Origin: Misgurnus anguillicaudatus | Taxonomy: Eukaryota > Chordata > Actinopteri > Cypriniformes > Cobitidae | Assembly (NCBI RefSeq): GCF_027580225.2 | Contig: NC_073354.2 | Coordinates: 7,912,001-7,976,000, forward strand | Length of the DNA: 64,000 nucleotides | Direction of reading: 5' to 3' | Shown here: positions 24,101 through 33,100 of the stretch, in pieces | Position numbering within the stretch: the stretch's first letter is position 1 | Layout of the letters: each line of letters begins with the position of its first letter | The notes under the pieces: generated by a model | What the model was told of the DNA's origin: nothing | Seen by the model: only the letters and a program-made list of their open reading frames with translations | The model's database searches: none | Position numbers and translations under genes: made by a program

Positions 24101-27100
24101 TTTTGCTCTGTTCGCCTTCCATACTGAAAACTCAATTTGGAGCCTCAGTCGGAGGCTGCAAGCCGACTTGCGAGTCTGCTCTCCGTGTCCTCCCTGGTGA
24201 GGACAGAACACGAGAGGATACAGGCTCGATACGAACATTGTAGAATCTAATGAACGTATTAGGTGTCGCCCAACCAGCAGCTCTACAAATGTCTGTTAGC
24301 GAGGAACCACGAGCTAATGCCCAAGATGAGGCAACACTCCGAGTGGAGTGCGCTCTCAAATTAAAGGGGCAAGGAATGCCCTGCAAATTGTAAGCCAGGG
24401 CGATAGTATCAACTATCCAATAAGACATCCTCTGCTTAGTGACAGCTTTCCCTTTCTGCTGGCCACCATAACAAACAAAGAGCTGGTCTGAGGTCCTGAA
24501 GCTTTGTGTGCGGTCCACGTAGAATCGCAGTGCGCGTACGGGGCACAACAAAGCCTCGGTTGGGTTTGCCTGCTCCAAAGGCAATGCTTGCAAGCTCACC
24601 ACTTGATCTCTGAAGGGAGTAGTGGGAACTTTGGGCACGTAGCCTGGTCTGGGTCTCAAGGTCACGCTCGAGACAGAAGGACCAAACTGAAGGCACGAAT
24701 CGTCAACAGAGAATGCATGTAAATCCCCTATTCTCTTCACCGAGGCCAATGCTAGTAGGGTCAGAGCCTTCATGGATAGAAGCTTCAGACTCGCAGACTG
24801 CAAAGGCTCGAACGAAGGACTCTGTAGCGCTTTCAGCACCATGGACAGGTCCCAGGGAGGAATAGAAGGAGGGCGCGAGGGGTTTAGCCTGCGAGCGCCT
24901 CTCAGGAATCTAACAACCAAATCATGCTGGCCCACTGATCTGCCATTAATAAGTGAGTGATGCGCAGATATAGCGGCGATATCAACTTTAATAGTGGACG
25001 GTGACAGCCTACCATCTAACCTATGTTGAAGATATAAAAGCACAATGTTAATAGGGCATTCTCTGGGGTCCTCGCGTTGCGAAGAGCACCAGGTGACGAA
25101 AAGGTTCCATTTTAACGCGTAAGCCCGTCTCGTAGACGGAGCTCGTGCCGCGTCAATAGTGTTAGATACCGCTTGGGGTAAATCACTTAAACCTTGCGCG
25201 CGCTCAACGACCAAACGTGGAGATCCCACAGGTCGGGGCGCGGGTGCCATAATGTGCCCCCTCCCTGAGAAAGAAGGTCCTTCCTCAGGGGAATCCGCCA
25301 GGGAGGGGCTGTCGCGAGGAGCATTAGTTCCGGAAACCAATTCCTGGTCGTCCAATATGGGGCGATCATTAAAAGGCTCTCCTCGTCCTGCCTGACTTTG
25401 CACAGTATCTGTGCTATTAAACTCACTGGGGGGAACGCATATTTGCGCAGGCCCCGCGGCCAGCTGTGTGCCAACGCATCCACGCCGAGGCTGCCCTCGG
25501 TTAGTGAATAAAACAGGCGACAATGGGTATTGTTCGGTGACGCAAATAGGTCTATCTGCGCTCGACCGAATTTCCTCCAAATCAGCTGGACCGTCTGGGG
25601 GTGGAGTCGCCATTCGCCGGGGCGCGCTGCTCGGGAAAGCGCGTCTGCCGCTGTATTGAGCGAGCCCGGTATGTAAATGGCACGAAGGGACCTCAGATGC
25701 TTCTGACTCCAAAGGAGGAGATGACGAGCGAGATGCGACAGGTGACGAGAGCGCAAACCGCCTTGACGGTTGATATACGCTACGGTCGCAGTGTTGTCTG
25801 AGCGCACTAGTACATCCTTCCCTCGCAGCTCCTGAGCGAAGCGTACGAGTCCCAGATATACTGCCCATAACTCGCGGCAATTGATATGCCAATGCAACTG
25901 GGGTGCTGTCCACACCCCCGAAGCCGTGAGCTCGTCGTACGTGGCTCCCCAGCCCGTGTCGGAGGCATCTGTATGCACAACAGCATGCCGGGAGACCTGT
26001 CTCATGGACACGCCGGCCCTGAGAAACGCGGGGTCTGACCACGGGGGGAATGTTAGGCGACACGCAGGTGTAATGGTTACACGATGGATGCCAGCGCGCC
26101 ACGCTCTCCTCGGGACTCGATCGTGAAGCCAACGCTGAAGCGGTCTCATATGGAGCAGCCCGAGCGGTGTCACGGCCGCTGCTGCTGCCATACGCCCCAG
26201 GAGTCTCTGAAATTGTTTCAGGGGGACCGCATTCTTCCCTCGGAATGAACCGAGGCAAGTCAGAATTGATTGGACGCGCTCTTCTGTTAAACGCGCCGAT
26301 AAATCGATCGAGTCCAGTTCCATACCGAGAAAAGAGATCCTCTGCGTGGGGCAGAGTTTGCTCTTTTCCCAGTTGACCCGAAGACCCAAACGGGCGAGAT
26401 GTTGAAGTGTTAGATCTCTGTGTTCGCACAGCGTCCGCCGAGAATGCGCTATTATAAGCCAATCGTCGAGGTAAGCCAGAATGCGAACACCGCTCTCTCT
26501 GAGGGGCTTTAACGCCGCCTCTACCACTTTCGTGAACACACGGGGAGAGAGAGACAGCCCGAACGGTAGTACTTTGTATTGATATGCCCGCCCTTCGAAC
26601 GCAAACCGGAGAAACGGTCGGTGACGAGGGAGAATGGACACATGAAAGTACGCGTCTTTCAGGTCTATCGCTGCAAACCAATCTTGGGGGCGTATTGCAC
26701 TGAAAATTTGTTTCGGTGTAATCATCCTGAAAGACCTCTTCTGAAGAGATTTGTTCAGGACACGCAAATCCAAAATCGGTCGTAACCCGCCGCCTTTCTT
26801 GGGTACTATGAAATACGGGCTGTAAAAACCCGATCTCATCTCGGTAAGAGGGATCGGCTCGATCGCGTCCTTCGCCAGCAGGACTTCGACCTCTGCACGC
26901 AGTACATGTGCAACGGACGCTTTCACCGTGGTGAAACGTATGCCCGCAAATTTGGGAGTGTGCCGATTGAATTGAATTTCGTAACCGAGGCGGATCGTGC
27001 GTAAAACCCAACGAGACGGACTGGGAAGCTGAAGCCAAGCCCCCAGGGACCGTACGAGAGGAATTAACGGCACTACCGGTGTACCCGCGGCGGGGCAGCG

Positions 27101-30100
27101 AGGCGGGACAGGCGGGACTGCCGGTGCGTCTGCCGTGACAGCATAAGCATCTACAGTATGTGTGTGTGTGACACTGACCTGAGCCCGCTGAGGTAAACGG
27201 TCGTCCGGTCTCCTCAGCTGAGGACGCAGACTCCGAAGGGGTTGCTGGTGGTCCGGTCTCCGAAGGGGAGAGCTCGAACTCCTCAGAACACCCACTGGCG
27301 ACAGAGGAGAGGGAGGAAGAGCATCTGACTGCCCGCTCACATCTCTCTCGATCCTCTGGAGACCTGGAGAAGGAATAGGAATGCACTCTTTTTGTGGTTT
27401 TGTGGGTGCCGGCTGAGAAGCCGGCGGAACAGAAACAAAACGAAACAAAAGATTTTCCACCCGGCCCTCTACCGGTGGAAGGAGCGGTGCCGTCACCGTC
27501 TCCCGTAGAGTGATCCCATCCAACTCCAGGTCGCCCGTCTCAGGGCCGCTTCGATTTCCGTTTGCCACGGGAAGCGGGTGGTGCGGGCGGGGCGGGCTGC
27601 CGACGGCTGTTCCCTCTCCGTGGTCTAGAAGACGTTCTAGCGGGGGGGGCGGAGGCAGCCGCCGGAGGGTGCCCTCGGCGAGGAGCAGACGGGGCCGCCG
27701 GCGCTGGGGGGCGAGATGCAGGTCGCTTGCGCCGGGGCATGATCTGAGCGATCGCTTCCGTCTGCTTCTGGGCGGCGGAGAACTGCTGGGCAAACGACTC
27801 CACCGACTCGCCGAACAGGCCTGCCTGGGACACGGGCGCATCCAAGAACTTGTTCTTCTCTGCATCCGACATGTCGGCCAGACAGAGCCACAGATGGCGT
27901 TCCTGGACCACCATCGTGGACATCGCACGACCGATCGCCTGTGCCGTGACCTTCGTAGCACGGAGGGCCAGATCCGTAGCGGCCCGGAGCTCCGAAAGCA
28001 CAGGCGAGTCGTGTCCTCCCTCGTGCAGATCTCTCAAGGCCTTGGCCTGGTGGACCTGCAGCAACGCCATAGCGTGCAGGGCTGAAGCCGCCTCTCCACA
28101 TGCATGATAGGCAGCCCCCGTTAGACCGGAAGACTGTCTGCAAGCACGGGAGGGGAGGGCTGGGCGATCCTTCCAGGTGGAAGCGGTGGCCGGACACAAT
28201 TGCATCACAACCGCACGCTCCACGGGGGGGATTCCCGTATAGCCCTTAGCGGCTCCATCAGTGAGGGAGGTGAGGGGGGAGGGCTGAAACGGCCGTAAAC
28301 GGGTAGAATACGGCGACCTCCAGGTCCTGGTCAGCTCCTCGTGCACCTCGGGGAAGAAAGGTACCGGCGGAGAGGGTTGTGAAACCCGGGCAGCTCCAAA
28401 GAACCAATCATCCAGGCGGGACGGTTCGGGCTGTGGGGGGTGAACCCACTCCAACCCGACGGTCTCCGCCGCTCGAGAGAGCACGGCCACCATCTCTGGA
28501 TCGAAATCCGGCGTCACGACCCGTCCGGAAGGGGGGAGGACATCCAGATCCTCAGAGGTAGAGGGCCCACCCTCGGATGCTGCGGTCTCCGTGGACCCGG
28601 AGGGAGGCACGACAGATCCAACAGACATCGTAGAACACGACTCTGAAGTTTCCATCGGCGCATCAACCGGCTGTGGATGAGGAGGCTGAGAGGCAGAGGA
28701 CGAATCCCCTGCCCGGTTCAGCACAGTGATGCGGAGATCATCCTTCGAGAGCTTCACAGCCGCACCGTGGCGGCGATCAGAGCTCGTCGGACGTGGGTTG
28801 CGTTTTTCCCGGAGGAAAGACAACCGTCTCCGCAAATCCACAAGGGACATGTTCTCGCAGTGAGAACACTTACCCCCAGCGAACGCTGCCTCAGCGTGCT
28901 CGATGCCCAAGCACGAAAGACAACGCTCGTGACCGTCCTTCGGACCCATATACTTCCCGCATCCAAGATCGCACGGACGAAAAGCCATCCTGAAAAGGAC
29001 GCTAATGTCCGGATATACGAGAGAGTGGCTGCCTTTAACAAGGCACAAAGCTCTCTCGTATCACTCTTTTAGGGAAATTCACTCAGATGCTCAGTTGATG
29101 ATGCGCACAGGGAAGGCAACGCACACACTAAACTCAAACAAACAAAAAAGATGCAGAGCCTGTGGAATACTGCGAGGCGTCCGCTGTGGTACTGCCAGTC
29201 CAACCAACTTCCGCAATCGATCCCAACAGAGTGAAGTAGCTTCTCAGTAGCAGATACTGCCGGCTTTCGAAGCGATAAAAAGCTGATTTCCCTATTTGCA
29301 CGTGCGCCTTATATACGCACCTGGCGGGGCGGCGCCAGCATTATGCAAATATCTCAATGCCAAGTTCATTGGCGTTTTAGTAGTATTCGAAGCAGATTGG
29401 TCTCTCTAAGCGAGCTCCCAATTCGTCGGTCACGACGTGACGTCGTAGTGACCGACTGAAAGGGAACTATACAGTATAATGTGTTAAGATTTTACATAAG
29501 TTTATAATGTGTTGTTCATCTCTGCTGTGTCCAGTTGTAGGACAAAATATCCTCCTGTCTACGACAGCTCATGGGCTCGTGACTAGCAGCGGTGCATGTG
29601 ATGTTCAGCGGAGGTTGAACATCTCTACACCTGCTGCTAGTCAAGAGAGCATCGCCCTTCAAGGGGCGGATGAGGAGAGGAGAGAAGCAGGTCAGTCACA
29701 ACATTATAATGACACCTCAAATATAAATCATATCTGGGGGGAGTAAATAACTGGAAAATGTTTATATTTGCATGAACTATACCTTTAAGAGATTTAAAGT
29801 ATGTACTTCAGTCATTTAAATATGTATTTAAGTTTTAAACTCATGTACTGTGAGTTGTAGTGACATTTGAAGCCTTTTTTGAGAAATGTTTGCAATTTAA
29901 AGTGATAGTAAAAATATCTTTTACAAACTTATGTATATTAGCTCAGGTAGCTTTAGCACATTTGGAAGTCGAGATTGTAACAAAAATCTCAGGGATGCAA
30001 ATTCACAGTTTTGCCTCCAAAATATAGAACTTTAGACTTAGAATATAGAATATAGACTTTTGTGCTGCCATTTTTTATTTGAAATTCGAGGTTGTGACTT

Positions 30101-33100
30101 AATTTCGATTTAAAGTTGAAATCGTGACACCTTTAATGTCCAATGTGCGTGAATGGTCATTGTGAAACGGTTACAAATTCACTTAAGTTGCACCCAAATT
30201 TATTTTATGTCTAGCTGGTTCATTTATTTGACTGTTAAAGGTGCATTAAAGCGAATTCACGCGTTTTAGACCTAAAACATTTTTTGTTACATACAGCAAG
30301 CATCTCCTCACTATCTGCTTGCTGCCTGTCCGGTGATCAAACTGTAAAAAACGCGATCTCTGTAGACAGCCCAGGCTCAACAAACTGCAATAAACACACA
30401 GTGGCCAAACCTAGCAACACGAAACAAAAAAAAGTTTTCCAGCCAATAAACGACAAGAAGGATTTGGGGGTGGGGGTTGGGCGCGTTCATGAAAGCACGG
30501 AAGGGAGGGGGAGGAGGAGGAGATAGCTACGCTCCGTTTGTTTGAAAACAGTTCAAACATCAACAGAAAGTGACGTCTCACAGATTCGCTTAGAGCGCCT
30601 TTAAGATATATATTACCTGTATCTGGTTGTAACATCTGTAATTTGTCTTTTCTGTTTCTGTCTTTTAGAAAATCAAACAAACCAACAGAAGAAAAAGGGC
30701 ATCCTTGTTTTCTTCCAGAACAAATTGCAAGCTATAAAGCGTGCTTTTGGTATCCGCCGAAATGAGTATCAACTGGATCCAGCTGATCCTCAGCCAGGCC
30801 TATCCGACCTGGAGGCGAGAACCCGTGAAGATCAAGTTGATCTGCAGAAAGGTCCATCTGGACTCAAGCCAACGGGTTTTCAAGAACCAGCAAGATGCCT
30901 GCATGGTTCTTTTACCTTGGAGAAAACAGTTCTTCAGGAAGAAGCTGATCCCAAATTTGGTCCCTTCGACCCGGAGCCACGTGCTCAACGTGATCAGACT
31001 TTTAAGCAAACAGGTCCATTCGACCTGAAGCCACGTGCCCGTCAAGATAATTGGCAATACAGTCCCTTCGGACTTGAGCCAGCGGGCCATGAAGAGCCAG
31101 TCTATTGCCAGGCTGGTTCATTTTCCTTGGAGAATACAGTTCTTCAAAAAATGGCTGATCCTAAATCTGGTCCTTTCCACCAGGAGCCACGTGCTCAACG
31201 AGATCAGACCGATAGGCGTACAGGTCCATCCGACCTGAAGCCACGTGCCTGTTTAGATAATTGGCAATACAGTCCCATCGGACTTGAGCCAGCAGGCCAT
31301 GAAGGGCCGGTCTATTGCCAGACTGGTTCAGATTCCTTGGAGAAAATAGTTCTTCAAGAAGAGGCTGATCCTGAAAATGGTCCCTTCGACCCGAAGCCAA
31401 GTGCTTATCACGATCAGCCTTATAGTCAGCCAGATCCATCCGACCTGCAGTCAAGTAGTCATCAATGTGCCTACCCTGCTAGTGAGTATACTGTTATTAT
31501 GTTCTGGTTCACTCTATCCGGCTTTTTATTGCCAGCTTTATTTTTAGCAGTTTCTCTCCTAATTGGTTTAAACTAGTGCCCAGTTACTGTAATAAGTCTA
31601 TTTATACGGCAGATGTTTATCTAATATCTTCTTCCTGTATTCAGTATGTTATGTGTTATTCTGATGGACTCTTGTTTTAGCACAATGACTCTTGAGCTTT
31701 TCCCATCATCTTGTCCTGATTTTCGTTTTAAAGAAATATTGTTTTTTTTTAATGGTTGTCCTGCTGTTTCACTCTTGAACTTGATCTCAAACATTCATCT
31801 TGTTTATTCTGCTAGTAGCTGATTAGCATTGGATGTATTGAACAACTCTCAATTATCTGTACATTCATTAAATGAATATTTATTCTCTCTGTTTTATTAT
31901 AATCAGCACTGCTATTGGAGTTTATGTGAGACAAAAAAGCCTTATGTTCATTTTGTATTGATTTTTTTTCAGGGGCATCTAAATATTTATATAAAGAGGA
32001 AAAGCAGAAAGAAGAAGTTGACTTTGGTGTTTATGAGGAGAATCGCAAATCCAGTGGCAGAAAGGTAAAACTGCTCTTCATCAAACAGCCATACGTGACC
32101 TAACATATAGATCCATGTTCAGTTACAATTGATGACAATGACACTTTTCAATCAACCAAATAACATCTTACCTTAAAGGGACACAAGGCAGCATTTTTAT
32201 GTTAATAAATCATCTTCGTAAGTCGGTATATGGTTAAATGACTCATTACATGACAAATGAAGACTCTCTCGCCCACCCCTACCGTCTGTAGGAAGAATAC
32301 CCCACTTGCAAGTTCGCTGTATCCGACCCGGTGTCCTTCAGTCTCGTAAAGTCTCAGATATAGAAAGCATTTACTCCCAGACACTAGGGGGAGCTAGTAG
32401 AGAAATAATACTCAGACTTGCCTTGTGTCCCTTTAATAATACACCTTACCTGTTATCTCAAAGGTTGTGCTATAGACCTGTTACAGTACAGTATCTGATA
32501 GTTTCAGAAGTTCTTTTAACTACAACATAAAACTTTACAACCTACTTTTTAAAATGTGTTTTTGTTGCTGTATTGTCTTTTGAAAGTAAATACAATGTTC
32601 AATATGTTGTTTTTCTTTTTTTTTTAATTATGCATTTTCCTCTGGTGAATGAAGAGTATGACAATGGAAGATAATCATGATGGAGAACACAAAAAGAGAA
32701 AAGACAAGAAGAAGAAGAAGAAGAAGAAGAAGAAGAAAGGAAAGCTAGGCCGTACTTTGAAAAAGATCTTCAGTTGTATCTTCCCTTGTGGCGACGACTC
32801 ACAACTGTCTACTGCCCCCTCTACACCAAGGCCAGCCACTGTTGGTGGTTCGGCCATGTTTGCAGTCAAAACTTCCTCTGATAGCAGTGATGTTTTGCTG
32901 ACTGCAGAGCAAGATAAAGCTATTCTCAGAGGTAAGAGAAATTATAAATGTTTAGACGATTACATGTCTGTACTCATTGGTAATGTATAACAATGTTGAA
33001 TAAAACTTTATTATATTTCTTCACAGAGAATGTCGGCATGCAGATGGTATCTGCTATGGACTGGTGAGTAAATAAATTTACCTATTGAAATCAAATGCTA

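Larger units (their letters stand above)
23245..29467 (-). mobile_element. Full-length DIRS-type tyrosine-recombinase retrotransposon in USP intron 4
   Basis: On the minus strand the order is: terminal repeat (29467), gag-like frame, RT/RNase H frame, tyrosine recombinase frame, internal complementary region, inverted terminal repeat (23245). This order, the inverted rather than direct repeats, and the lack of an integrase define DIRS. No classical target duplication is present; only the three bases aac are shared by both flanks. The paralogous intron between exons 3 and 4 shows the uninterrupted site (acacaatacctatacagg), which confirms both ends. All three frames are free of stops in their recognisable parts, so the copy looks young. 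It is antisense to the host gene. I did not find the methyltransferase domain described in some DIRS elements. Confidence 0.95.

Noticed and set aside
24132..27386. Whole 1084-codon minus-strand frame as one protein
   Set aside because: Only the last ~400 codons show protein character (tyrosine recombinase); the rest is the shadow of the RT/RNase H frame.
27510..28085. 191-codon plus-strand frame inside DIRS
   Set aside because: Antisense shadow of the GC-rich gag-like frame; Arg/Gly-rich with no domain.
30800..31454. Minus-strand frames of 96-97 codons across USP exon 6
   Set aside because: Shadows created by the in-frame 210-base repeats of the real exon on the plus strand.
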